This document shows positions 26,356 through 35,308 of a stretch of 64,000 nt of DNA, one piece after another. This DNA is from Marisalimonas marina (GTDB lineage Bacteria; Pseudomonadota; Alphaproteobacteria; Puniceispirillales; Marisalimonadaceae), in contig JAYPPH010000005.1 of assembly GCA_038131365.1 (NCBI GenBank), positions 1-64,000 of the forward strand, written 5' to 3'. The stretch's first letter is position 1. The number at the start of each line of letters is the position of its first letter. The translations under genes were made by a program, and so were the position numbers. The notes below the pieces were generated by a model, which saw only the letters and a program-made list of their open reading frames with translations, was not told the origin of the DNA and made no database searches.

Positions 26356-27090
26356 ATGGTTGAATCAAAAGATATATCTATTGTTGTGCCTGTAAAAAAC
26401 GAAGCGGGTAATATTGATGCTTTGATTAATGAAATAGAGATAGCTCTTAAAAAGTTTAATTATGAAATTATATATGTTGATGATGGTTCAACTGATAATA
26501 CTTCATCAGAATTAAAGAATAACTTAAAATTAAATAAAAAATTAAGAGTGATTTCACATCTAAATAGTTTAGGGCAGTCAGCCGCTCTACGTTCTGGTAT
26601 ATTAGCTTCTAAGTCAGATTTAGTTGGAACACTTGATGGTGATGGTCAAAACGACCCTTCAGATTTACCTAAGATGATTGAGTTAATTAACCAAGAAAAA
26701 AATTCAATGGTATTGGTTGGAGGAGTTAGAGTTAAAAGACAGGATAATATAGCAAGATTATGGGCATCTTCTTTTGCAAAAAATTGTCGTTTTATTTTTT
26801 TAAAAGACAAACATCCTGATTCTGGTTGTGGTATTAAAGTTTTTCATAAACGCTTATATTTAAGGCTACCTTATTTTGATCATATGCATAGGTTTTTATC
26901 AGCTTTAGTACTTAGAGAGGGTGGAACTGTTTTAGATGTTGAGGTAAACCATAGACAAAGAATAGTAGGAAAATCTAACTATACTAATTTAGGAAGGTTG
27001 CTTGTAGGCATTTTTGATATGTTAGGAGTAATGTGGCTAATTAAAAGGATGCCCAAAGATAATAAATCCAAAGAGATTTTTAATGATTAG
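26356..27090 (+). CDS. Family 2 glycosyltransferase (dolichol-phosphate-mannose-synthase type)
   Basis: GT-A enzyme that probably makes the polyprenyl-phosphate sugar donor for the adjacent ArnT-like transferase. It has VPVKNEAGNIDALINEI, IIYVDDGSTDNTSSEL, TLDGDGQNDPSDLPKM (D-x-D metal site) and MHRFLSALVLREGG, near the Arn-C catalytic region. It is 244 aa and lacks a C-terminal membrane domain. Its gene is 9 bases upstream of the LpxB-N-like gene. Confidence 0.88.
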   Translation: MVESKDISIVVPVKNEAGNIDALINEIEIALKKFNYEIIYVDDGSTDNTSSELKNNLKLNKKLRVISHLNSLGQSAALRSGILASKSDLVGTLDGDGQNDPSDLPKMIELINQEKNSMVLVGGVRVKRQDNIARLWASSFAKNCRFIFLKDKHPDSGCGIKVFHKRLYLRLPYFDHMHRFLSALVLREGGTVLDVEVNHRQRIVGKSNYTNLGRLLVGIFDMLGVMWLIKRMPKDNKSKEIFND

Positions 27091-27099
27091 GTATAGCAA

Positions 27100-27489
27100 A
27101 TGAATTTCATATCTTATTTATCTGCTCAAATTGAAAAGTTTGCATTTTTCTTAAATGATATAATAATAACTTTGTTTCCTTTCTTTGCTTCTTATTTAAA
27201 TAATTACCCTGAGACAATAATGATTGTTATTGGATTTGGAGGCCAAGCATTATTTGCAGCTAGATTTATAATACAATGGTTAAGTAGCGAAAGTGTTGGT
27301 AAGTCTGTTATTCCGATTGCTTTTTGGTATTTTTCAATTTCAGGTGGACTTGTTCTTCTTACCTATGCAATTTGGAGAAAGGATCCTGTCATTATTGCTG
27401 GTCAGTCTGTTGGGGTATTTATATATGCAAGAAATTTATATTTCATCAACAGAGAGAAAAAAGAAAATAAAGTAGATTTACCTAAGTAA
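27100..27489 (+). CDS. Lipid A biosynthesis N-terminal-domain membrane protein
   Basis: A 129-aa membrane protein with about four hydrophobic helices. The segment FGGQALFAARFIIQWLSSE with SVIPIAFWYFSISGGLVLLTYAIWRKDPVII matches the Lipid A biosynthesis N-terminal domain (LAB_N). Such proteins act with GT2 and ArnT-like enzymes, perhaps as a carrier or partner. It ends the three-gene glycosylation operon and converges with gpsA. Confidence 0.88.
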   Translation: MNFISYLSAQIEKFAFFLNDIIITLFPFFASYLNNYPETIMIVIGFGGQALFAARFIIQWLSSESVGKSVIPIAFWYFSISGGLVLLTYAIWRKDPVIIAGQSVGVFIYARNLYFINREKKENKVDLPK

Positions 27490-27535
27490 TTTTAATAAGT
27501 TTTTTTTCTGATATTTTGAAAACTACTATTTGAAT

Positions 27536-28516
27536 TTATTCAAATTCATTTTTTATAGGTCTTGAAAATAATTCTTTTATTGTTTCTTCAATATTAGCTT
27601 CTTTGTTAATATATTTGCTAATAGCAAATATTATAGGAAGCTCTAAATCAAATCTTTTTGATAAATTAATAGTAGCTTCAATAGCGTTTAATCCTTCCAC
27701 CAAATCCCGTGGTTTGCTATTTATATTCTTCGTAATTTCTATGCCGTAAGACATATTTCTAGAATGAGGACCACTACAGGTTAATGACATATCTCCAATT
27801 CCAGCAAGACCAAATGCTGTTTGAGGATTGCCACCTAACTTTTCTATTAATGATGATGTTTCTGAAATACCTCTTGTGATAAGAGCTGCTTTTGCATTAT
27901 CTCCAAGACCTAGGCCGTGGATAATACCTGCACCAATAGCTATAATATTTTTCACAGCTCCAGCTATTGATGCACCTTTAATATCATCACTAGGGTAAAG
28001 TCTTAAATTTGAATTATGAAATAATTCGCATATAGATCTAGCGTTTGTTAAGTCTTCACTTGCTACGATCGCTGCAGCAGGTTGGTGCTTAGCAATTTCA
28101 TCAGCAAAAGTAGGTCCAGTCAGTACTGATAATTTTATAGAAGGGAATTGTTCTTTTATAATTTCATTAAATAATTTACCGGAATTATCAGCAAAACCTT
28201 TTGAGGTAATGGCAATATTTGCTTTATTGTTGAATGATACAATTTCTTTTATAGATTTTATAACTCTTTGACTTTCTGTTGTTATAAATATTAGATCTGA
28301 TTGACCTAATTCCTCTCTATTTTCAGTTGATGCCTTTATGAGTGGGCTTAGTCGTATGTCAGGAAATCTTTTTGAAATATGATTATTAATTTCTTGTTCT
28401 CGACTTATGTCCGATACTATTAATGTTGATCCATGGCCTATTGAAGCAAGTGAAATTGCGAGCGCTTGACCCCATGCGCCACCACCATAAAAATAAATAT
28501 TCGAATAAAGAGACAT
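27536..28516 (-). CDS. gpsA: Glycerol-3-phosphate dehydrogenase (NAD(P)+)
   Basis: Reduces dihydroxyacetone phosphate to sn-glycerol 3-phosphate for phospholipids. The Rossmann motif is FYGGGAWGQALAISLA, then SKGF, TGPTFADEIAK, and AGAVKNIIAIGAGI with the catalytic Lys; GLAGIGDMSLTCSG and the family-conserved LVEGLNAIEA are further on. At 326 aa it is complete. It adjoins tsaD with no gap, in a common alphaproteobacterial order, tsaD-gpsA. Confidence 0.96.
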   Translation of the reverse strand: MSLYSNIYFYGGGAWGQALAISLASIGHGSTLIVSDISREQEINNHISKRFPDIRLSPLIKASTENREELGQSDLIFITTESQRVIKSIKEIVSFNNKANIAITSKGFADNSGKLFNEIIKEQFPSIKLSVLTGPTFADEIAKHQPAAAIVASEDLTNARSICELFHNSNLRLYPSDDIKGASIAGAVKNIIAIGAGIIHGLGLGDNAKAALITRGISETSSLIEKLGGNPQTAFGLAGIGDMSLTCSGPHSRNMSYGIEITKNINSKPRDLVEGLNAIEATINLSKRFDLELPIIFAISKYINKEANIEETIKELFSRPIKNEFE

Positions 28517-29611
28517 TTATGCTTTAACTCCACCCTTACCAACAACTGTTTGTATTGGGTTTTTTAAGTGTGCTTCTGGGTCTAATGGCCATCTGGGTCT
28601 AGGTTTAAAATCTAATTTTGTGCTTCCTTCATAATTATATTTTTCATAACCTGCCCATGCAATCATTGCTCCATTGTCAGTACATAATTCTATTGGAGGT
28701 GCAAAAAAAACAGCGTCATTTTCTAAACATAACTTTTCTAATTCATTACGTATATACTTATTAGATGCAACGCCTCCAGCCACAACTATTTTAATCTTTG
28801 TATCTACATTTAGCATGGTTTGAAATAATTTAATTGCTGTTTTTGTTCTATCAACAAGGCAATCTGAAATTGATTTTTGAATACTTGCAGACAAGTCATA
28901 GATGATTTCTTCAGTTAGATTAGTTTTTGATACTAATTGATTAAAAGCTGTTTTTAATCCAGAAAATGAAAAGTTAGGATTTTTAGATTTGTATAGTGGT
29001 CGTGGCAATTTATAACTATTTGGGTTTCCATTTAATGCCATCTTCTCTATCATAGGGCCGCCAGGAAATCCAATCCCCAGTATTTTTGCAGCTTTATCAA
29101 ATGTCTCTCCTGCCGCATCATCTAAAGTAGAACTAATTCTTTTATAATTTCCATACCCTAATACTGCAATTATTTGAGTGTGCCCTCCTGAAACAAGAAG
29201 TAATAAATATGGATAACTAACATTTTCACTTAAACGAGCGGTTAATGCATGGCCTTCCAAATGATTTACTGCCACATAGGGTTTTTCTAAAGACAGAGCC
29301 AAGGATTTAGCAAAAACTGTTCCTACAATTACACCGCCTATTAATCCTGGACCTCCTGTGGCCGTTACTAAATCAATATTTTCTATTTTTAGTTTTGCTT
29401 TCTCCAATGCATCTTCAATTGCAAAGTCAATATTATATAAATGATCCCTCGCAGCCACTTCAGGAACAATTCCACCATATTTAGACAAATTAGAATTTTG
29501 ATTGATCACTACGTTTGAAAGGATTTTCTTGTCAGACCGTACAATTCCTATTGCGGTATCATCACAACTGGTTTCAATACCAATAATGTTTAAATGATTT
29601 TTATTATTCAT
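28517..29611 (-). CDS. tsaD: tRNA N6-threonylcarbamoyladenosine synthase subunit TsaD
   Basis: Catalyses transfer of threonylcarbamoyl to A37 of ANN-decoding tRNAs. Signatures are GIETSCDDTAIGIV, the metal motif HLEGHA, LLVSGGHTQI, and GGVASN. I prefer ATG 29611 (MNNKNHLNI) to the in-frame TTG at 29623; no strong site precedes either. It is 364 aa, divergent from hemC across about 150 bases that hold both promoters. Confidence 0.96.
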   Translation of the reverse strand: MNNKNHLNIIGIETSCDDTAIGIVRSDKKILSNVVINQNSNLSKYGGIVPEVAARDHLYNIDFAIEDALEKAKLKIENIDLVTATGGPGLIGGVIVGTVFAKSLALSLEKPYVAVNHLEGHALTARLSENVSYPYLLLLVSGGHTQIIAVLGYGNYKRISSTLDDAAGETFDKAAKILGIGFPGGPMIEKMALNGNPNSYKLPRPLYKSKNPNFSFSGLKTAFNQLVSKTNLTEEIIYDLSASIQKSISDCLVDRTKTAIKLFQTMLNVDTKIKIVVAGGVASNKYIRNELEKLCLENDAVFFAPPIELCTDNGAMIAWAGYEKYNYEGSTKLDFKPRPRWPLDPEAHLKNPIQTVVGKGGVKA

Positions 29612-29764
29612 ATAGTTTTCCAAGAGTATCTGGTCATAATTTAAAATAGTTTCAAAACATACTAATGCAAATATAAATTATTATTGTAAGTTTTAAGATT
29701 TACTTTATGAGTATTAAATCGTTTGAGTTTGGTAAATATTAATTAGCAATAAAATTGAATTATA

Positions 29765-30679
29765 ATGTCATTAAAAATAAGAATAGCTACGCGAAAATCT
29801 AGATTAGCTTTGCGTCAAGTTGAAATTTTAAAAACATATTTAGGAAAAGAAATTCAAACAGAGACAGTCGAGGTCATTACTTCAGCTGATAAAATTTTAA
29901 ATAAATCCTTGTCTGACCTCGGTGGTAAAGGTCTTTTTATTAAAGAATTAGAAAATTATATATTAAATGATAAAGCGGATATAGCTGTTCACTCAATGAA
30001 AGATATGGAAACTGAAGTCGCTGCTAAAACAAGAATAGCAGCTGTCTTACCAAGAGGTGATAGGAGTGATGTTTTATTAGGTAATTACAGTTCTCTAGAT
30101 GATTTGCCTGATAAAGCTATAATAGGAACTAGTTCTGTGAGAAGGGCTGCTTTTGTAAAATCTTACAGACACGACTTAGAGATAAAACTATTAAGAGGAA
30201 ATGTTGAAACGCGAATTCAAAAATTACATGATGGAATGTTTGATGGCATTATTTTAGCAAAAGCGGGACTTGATAGGCTAAATATTTTTGAGGGTAATTT
30301 AATACCCAAAGAAATTATTCCACCGGCTTCGGCCCAGGGCGTAATTGCAATTCAGTCTACTGAAAATAAAGAAAATCAGTATGAAAAAGATTTAAACGAT
30401 TATTTGTCCGATATTAATGATATGAATACATATTATGAAACTCTTGCAGAACGAAGTTTTCTTAGTGAATTAGATGGATCCTGCAGATCTCCAATTTCTT
30501 CAAGCGCTTATATTATAGATAATGATTACTTATCATTACATGGTGCAGTAGCTAATCTTGATGGTACAAGGGTTATAAAATCAGAAATTAAAGGTCCTAA
30601 AGAAGACGCAGTATTGTTAGGGCAAGAGCTTGGTAAAGAAATAATGATAAAATCAAATGGTGAAACTATATATAAGTAA
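29765..30679 (+). CDS. hemC: Hydroxymethylbilane synthase (porphobilinogen deaminase)
   Basis: Third common step of tetrapyrrole synthesis. ATRKSRLALRQVE, HSMKDMET, LPRGDRSDVL and GTSSVRRAA are characteristic. The cofactor-binding Cys is in DGSCRSPISS (usual GxCQ/xPI). At 304 aa it is complete. It heads hemC-hemD-mitofilin-like-hemY, an order typical of alphaproteobacteria. Confidence 0.97.
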   Translation: MSLKIRIATRKSRLALRQVEILKTYLGKEIQTETVEVITSADKILNKSLSDLGGKGLFIKELENYILNDKADIAVHSMKDMETEVAAKTRIAAVLPRGDRSDVLLGNYSSLDDLPDKAIIGTSSVRRAAFVKSYRHDLEIKLLRGNVETRIQKLHDGMFDGIILAKAGLDRLNIFEGNLIPKEIIPPASAQGVIAIQSTENKENQYEKDLNDYLSDINDMNTYYETLAERSFLSELDGSCRSPISSSAYIIDNDYLSLHGAVANLDGTRVIKSEIKGPKEDAVLLGQELGKEIMIKSNGETIYK

Positions 30680-30700
30680 TTTTAACTAAAGAGTTTTATT

Positions 30701-31468
30701 TTGGATACTCAATCAGATAAAATAACATTAGTTCTTCGAGAAAAAAATGATGCCCAAATCAATGCTCATTATTTAAATAAAAATGGTATAAATGCAGAAC
30801 CATTTCCTATAACCAATCTAAATTATAATACTTACACTGACACAGAAATTCTTAAAAAGAAATTTAACTACGCTATTATTACTAGCCCTAAAGCTATCAA
30901 AGTATTAGTTGATATAGTATCAAATACAAACAACACTCTTTTAAAAACCTCTCGAGTTTTTAGTATTGGATTCGAGACAAAAAAAAGACTAAATGAAGTT
31001 GGTTTTGTTAATGTTCTCAGTGCAAGCAATAATTCAAAATCACTTAATGACTTAGTCCTAAATAACACTAATGAAGAAGATTATGGATTGTGGGTGGCTG
31101 CAAGAGATAGAAAAGTAGATCTGCAAAACATGTTAAAATTAAATCATAGATATATTGAAATACTAGAGAGTTATAAAACTGATCCAGTGCTAACTTTATC
31201 TGAGCCTATCAAAAGTTTTCTAGAACAATATAATCAACTTGATCTAATTGTTTTTTCTTCAAGAAATATCTCTATAGCTACAGATTTATTAAAAAATTAT
31301 AAATTATTTGAAAAAGTAAACAAAAAATCAACTTTATTTGTTAATAGTAAAAATATTGCTCTAACGGCCAAAGAAATTGGTTGGTCCAGGATAGAGGTTA
31401 TTAAGAAGAATTTTACTAATGATATATTAAATCATATTATAAATTTATCTAAACATATGGGAAATTGA
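30701..31468 (+). CDS. hemD: Uroporphyrinogen-III synthase
   Basis: Cyclises hydroxymethylbilane to uroporphyrinogen III. HemD sequences are divergent, but ITLVLREKNDAQ, PITNL, FNYAIITSPKAIKVL and IVFSSRNISIAT correspond to the two-domain fold. At 255 aa the length is right. The start TTG 30701 is 21 bases past the hemC stop. The assignment rests mainly on position between hemC and the mitofilin-like gene. Confidence 0.82.
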   Translation: MDTQSDKITLVLREKNDAQINAHYLNKNGINAEPFPITNLNYNTYTDTEILKKKFNYAIITSPKAIKVLVDIVSNTNNTLLKTSRVFSIGFETKKRLNEVGFVNVLSASNNSKSLNDLVLNNTNEEDYGLWVAARDRKVDLQNMLKLNHRYIEILESYKTDPVLTLSEPIKSFLEQYNQLDLIVFSSRNISIATDLLKNYKLFEKVNKKSTLFVNSKNIALTAKEIGWSRIEVIKKNFTNDILNHIINLSKHMGN

Positions 31469-31469
31469 T

Positions 31470-32345
31470 ATGGTAAGATCAAAAACTCAGAAAACAAAGA
31501 GTGATGAAGAAACTATCATTGATATGGAGCCAGTTAAGGAAGAGCACAAAAAAAATTTTTTAAAAAATTCTAATTTTATTATTATATTTTCAAGTTTAAT
31601 CATAACTATAATTTCAATTCTTTGGTTAATATTTTATTACCTACCTAATTCCTACCAATTAAAAAATAATATAATTGAAGATTTAACCAACAGAGTTGTT
31701 AATTTAGAAACTTTAAATAAAGCTCCGAATAACGAAGAACTAAATAGCCTAAAGTCAGAAATACAGAGTCTGAGAAGTCAAATTGATAAGATAGATTTAA
31801 ATTTAGTTAATTCATCATCATTAGAAATAGAAAATCTCAAACAAAAAATATCACTTTTAAATAATGAAATACTAAAAATTATAGAAATTCAGAAAAATCA
31901 ACAGTCAAGCTCAGATACGGTAGATAATTTGAGTGAAACATCGGAAACCGGTAAGAAATCAAATTCGATTGAGACAATTGAAAAAATAGAAACGATTAAT
32001 AAGTCTCAAGAAGAATTAATAAATGAGGCAAGAGCCATAATTGAAAAACTCCTTAAAAGGAAAGATTTAGGATCATTAAGCAAAGAAGAGTTTAATGAAG
32101 GTGAACTTGATGCATATAATAAAATAAAAAATTATCTGGCAGGCTTTTTTAAGTTAAGACAATTTTCTGATGATTTATCTCCTCGTTCATTGATTACAAA
32201 AGCTGAAAAAGAGTTGGATAATAAAAATTTAAAAAATTTTATAAATATTATTAAGCAACTTCCTGATAATTGGAAAATACCCATAAATAATTTTATAGTT
32301 AAAACCGAGAATGCTCTTGAAGTTATAAATAATGAGGCTCAGTAG
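31470..32345 (+). CDS. Mitofilin-like / HemX-type membrane coiled-coil protein
   Basis: The 291-aa protein has a short cytoplasmic N-terminus, one transmembrane helix (FIIIFSSLIITIISILWLIFYYL, about residues 36-58), and then a long coiled coil (residues 60-140 and 160-200). The C-terminal part resembles the mitofilin (Mic60-like) domain, KAEKELDNKNLKNFINI. In alphaproteobacteria, Mic60-like proteins encoded between hemD and hemY shape intracytoplasmic membranes or support haem synthesis. It ends immediately before hemY. Confidence 0.8.
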   Translation: MVRSKTQKTKSDEETIIDMEPVKEEHKKNFLKNSNFIIIFSSLIITIISILWLIFYYLPNSYQLKNNIIEDLTNRVVNLETLNKAPNNEELNSLKSEIQSLRSQIDKIDLNLVNSSSLEIENLKQKISLLNNEILKIIEIQKNQQSSSDTVDNLSETSETGKKSNSIETIEKIETINKSQEELINEARAIIEKLLKRKDLGSLSKEEFNEGELDAYNKIKNYLAGFFKLRQFSDDLSPRSLITKAEKELDNKNLKNFINIIKQLPDNWKIPINNFIVKTENALEVINNEAQ

Positions 32346-33746
32346 TTGATTTTTAAGACACTAAAATTATTAATTTTTATCCTGCTTATATGGTATTTGT
32401 CTGAGTTTTTTAGGAATAACGAAGGCCTAGCCACTATAAATTGGATGGGATGGGGTATTGAAATACCTACAGATAGGCTTGTACTAATCTTATTATTATT
32501 TTCAATTTTTATAATATTTGTTGATAGACTATGGTTGGCGTTTTTAAATTTGCCTAAATCTGCTCTACGAAGATATGAAAATAAAAATAATAGAAAAGTC
32601 GAACAAAAACTAATAAAGGCATTTTTGCTTGCAAGTCATGGAGAAACTATTTCAGCAGCCAAGGAAGCATCTTTAGTAGCTAAAAATACAAAAGATAAAA
32701 GTCTTGGAAAATTATTGAGCAGACATTTGGAAGTTATTAATAATATTAATAACAATGATGGAAATAATAAGGAGATTGCTCAAAAATATTTTCAACAGCT
32801 TACAAATGAAAAGTCTACCGCTTTCGTAGGGCATTTAGGTTTAATGCAACAGGCAATTTTAAGTAATGCTGATAATAATATAATTATTGAAGAGGGAGAA
32901 AATGCATTAAAATATGAACCAAAATCAAAGCAAATTTTAGAAGTCTTATTTAATGCACATGCCCTAAAGGGCAATATAAAAGAATCAATTGTATATCTAA
33001 AAAAACTTAAAAGTTTTAATTTCATTACAAACGAAATTTACAAAAATATTGCCTCCAATCTCAATTATTTATTAGCTTTAGAAAATGATAATAAAGAAAA
33101 TAAAAGCTTAGCAGTTAATAATTTAAAAGAAGCTATTAAACATAAACCTAATAATATCCTGGCTTCAATAAAGTTATCTGAAATTATTACTGGAATTGGC
33201 TCAAAATCTACATCAATTAAACATTTGGAAAAGGCTTTTTTATTAACGTCTCACCCTGATGTCCTCGATGCTTTGGCAAAAGAATGGGGTGATAAAACGC
33301 CAGGGGCTAGAGTTGCTAAATCTATTAAACTTCTCAGTAATAAGTATTCACCTAAAATAGAGATAGATTTAAAAATTGAGATCGCGTGTTATGCTATTAA
33401 AGAAAAGATATGGGGTGAAGCAGAAAAGATATTGTCTGAAATTGATGAAAATAAACTTACTAAAAAAGGTTTTCAAGCACTTGCTGATATAGAGAGCTCT
33501 AAAAATAATTCTAATATGGTTAAGGAATATCTAGCTAAAGCTGCAAATGCGGATGAGGGATTTAATTATTTTTGTTCATCTTGTGGGAATAAAAATTTAA
33601 AATGGGAATTACATTGCCCGAACTGTAATAGTCTTAGCACTATAGATTGGATTAAAATGAGTAGTATTAGCAACAGTGACGTTTTGAAACTGCCAAGATT
33701 TAATATGCCCTTAGATAATAAATTTTTAAATAAAATACCTAACTGA
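32346..33746 (+). CDS. hemY: HemY-like tetratricopeptide membrane protein with a zinc ribbon
   Basis: Alphaproteobacterial HemY, not the protoporphyrinogen oxidase. Two N-terminal helices (LKLLIFILLIWYLSEFF and RLVLILLLFSIFIIF) are followed by a long TPR-type helical domain, for example ASIKLSEIITGIG. The C-terminus has a zinc ribbon, FCSSCGNKNLKW and CPNCNSLS. TTG 32346 is used, directly after the preceding stop. It overlaps the convergent LysE gene by about 20 bases. Confidence 0.87.
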   Translation: MIFKTLKLLIFILLIWYLSEFFRNNEGLATINWMGWGIEIPTDRLVLILLLFSIFIIFVDRLWLAFLNLPKSALRRYENKNNRKVEQKLIKAFLLASHGETISAAKEASLVAKNTKDKSLGKLLSRHLEVINNINNNDGNNKEIAQKYFQQLTNEKSTAFVGHLGLMQQAILSNADNNIIIEEGENALKYEPKSKQILEVLFNAHALKGNIKESIVYLKKLKSFNFITNEIYKNIASNLNYLLALENDNKENKSLAVNNLKEAIKHKPNNILASIKLSEIITGIGSKSTSIKHLEKAFLLTSHPDVLDALAKEWGDKTPGARVAKSIKLLSNKYSPKIEIDLKIEIACYAIKEKIWGEAEKILSEIDENKLTKKGFQALADIESSKNNSNMVKEYLAKAANADEGFNYFCSSCGNKNLKWELHCPNCNSLSTIDWIKMSSISNSDVLKLPRFNMPLDNKFLNKIPN

Positions 33747-34358
33747 TACATGAAATAAATAAATTGAAATAGTAATCAATATTATTCCAAAAATAAAAAA
33801 AACCAATTTCTGTTTTAGAATAATGTAGTCTCTCAGTTTTTTTAGGTTAACCGAGTAAGAAACTAAAATATACCAGACTGCATCAATAATTCCTGCCAAT
33901 AATCCGATCCCTATTTTGGTATAATTACTAAATTCATCATTAATGAATTGACTAAAGACAGATGTTAAAAAAATTAAAATTTTAGGATTAATTATAGATG
34001 TTGTAAGCCCTAAAAGAAAACTTCCTGAATAATTTTTTGATAGTTGTAAATTATTTTGAAATATATTTTGTGAAGACTTAAAAATTATCATTTTGTAACT
34101 AATAAAAATAAGAAACAATGCTCCTATTAACTGCAAAATTGGAGTTATTGTTGGTAAATTTTTATTAATGAAACTAATGGCGTAAATAGATATTAAAGCA
34201 TAGATAAAAATGCCAATGCCGTGTGCAATTGAAGCTATAATACCTGATATCATTCCTTCACGATTATTTATATAGACAATGACTAGCAAACTTGGTCCGG
34301 GTGTAGTTGCACCTGCTACACAAATCAGGGATATTGTTAGCCAATCGTAAATAGTCAT
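33726..34358 (-). CDS. LysE/RhtB-family amino-acid exporter
   Basis: Six-helix transporter of 210 aa. The N-terminus has the family segment GATTPGPSLLVIV, followed by GMISGIIASIAHGIG. Further conserved elements are QLIGALFLIFISYKM and GLTTSIINPKILIFL. These proteins export small amino acids or homoserine lactones. Substrate is not deducible. It is 13 bases downstream of trmL. Confidence 0.9.
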   Translation of the reverse strand: MTIYDWLTISLICVAGATTPGPSLLVIVYINNREGMISGIIASIAHGIGIFIYALISIYAISFINKNLPTITPILQLIGALFLIFISYKMIIFKSSQNIFQNNLQLSKNYSGSFLLGLTTSIINPKILIFLTSVFSQFINDEFSNYTKIGIGLLAGIIDAVWYILVSYSVNLKKLRDYIILKQKLVFFIFGIILITISIYLFHVSVRYFI

Positions 34359-34371
34359 TTATATCTATGTC

Positions 34372-34836
34372 TTAGACTAAATTTTCAAATTCATTTTGTC
34401 TAAGTCCTTCATAAATTGTTATTGCTACAGAGTTGCTTAAATTAAGACTTCTACTATTTGGAATCATGGGTATTCTAAGTTTATTTGAATCCTTTATAAT
34501 TTCTAAAATATTCTTTGGTAAACCACTAGTCTCGCTTCCAAATAAAAAACAATCATTTTTTTTAAATTTTACATTTGTAAAAGTTTTTTTAGCAAATTTG
34601 GTTAATGCATAAATTTCATTAAATTTGATTGATTTTAAACATAAATCAAAACTGTCATGCAAAAAAAAATCTGCATCTTTTTTGTAATCTAGGCCAGCTC
34701 TTTGAAGTGATTTATCATTAAGAATAAAGCCTAATGGTTTAATCAAATGTAATTTAATACCAGTATTGGCAGCTAACCTCATTATATTCCCCGTATTAGG
34801 AGGTATTTCAGGGTTATATAAAATGATGTGAAACAT
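34372..34836 (-). CDS. trmL: tRNA (cytidine/uridine-34-2'-O)-methyltransferase
   Basis: SPOUT methyltransferase that methylates the wobble nucleotide of leucine tRNAs. The protein is 154 aa. Knot motifs are PPNTGNIMRLAANTGIKLHLI, LFGSETSGLP and IPMIPNSRSLNLSNSVAIT. The length and motifs are exact for TrmL/YibK. Confidence 0.95.
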   Translation of the reverse strand: MFHIILYNPEIPPNTGNIMRLAANTGIKLHLIKPLGFILNDKSLQRAGLDYKKDADFFLHDSFDLCLKSIKFNEIYALTKFAKKTFTNVKFKKNDCFLFGSETSGLPKNILEIIKDSNKLRIPMIPNSRSLNLSNSVAITIYEGLRQNEFENLV

Positions 34837-34857
34837 GATGTCTTTTTTTATTTGTTT

Positions 34858-35307
34858 TTAATTTAAGGTCCCTTCTAAAACATATTTTAGAATTTTTACA
34901 ACTTGGTGTTGATCTTTAGCAACAGCACATGCGGCTGCATCTACCTCTTTTAAAGCATGTTGATGATCATCATTATGGATTACAATTATTGATTTATTTA
35001 GAGCTGCAGCGTAACCAGCATCAAAGGCGGCATTCCATTGCTTATATTTTTCTCCAAATTTTACCACTACAACATCACAATCTTTTATAGATTTTCTTGT
35101 TCGAATTGAATTGATGTTTGCACCTTTATGATCCTTCCAAAATTTACTTTCTTCATCTCCTAAAATGGCAACGCCGCAATTGTCTGATGCATCATGGTTT
35201 GTAATTGGAGAAGAAAAGGAAACATCTAAATTTTCTTTTTTACATAAATTTATTATTTCTTCACGCCAATCAGTATGGATTTCTCCTGAAAGATAAATGT
35301 TCAACAT
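34858..35307 (-). CDS. ytoQ: YtoQ-family protein
   Basis: Small protein of about 149 aa starting at ATG 35307 with MLNIYLSGEIHTDWREEI; the frame is open 45 bases further upstream but that part lies in the MFS gene. Conserved elements include SFSSPITNHDASDNCG and ARTRKSIKDCDVVVVKFGEKYKQWNAAFDAG-like residues (positions about 60-110), typical of YtoQ. The fold resembles nucleoside 2-deoxyribosyltransferases. No activity is proven for this family, to my knowledge. A GGGAG motif precedes the ATG, just after the MFS stop. Confidence 0.85.
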   Translation of the reverse strand: MLNIYLSGEIHTDWREEIINLCKKENLDVSFSSPITNHDASDNCGVAILGDEESKFWKDHKGANINSIRTRKSIKDCDVVVVKFGEKYKQWNAAFDAGYAAALNKSIIVIHNDDHQHALKEVDAAACAVAKDQHQVVKILKYVLEGTLN

Positions 35308-35308
35308 G

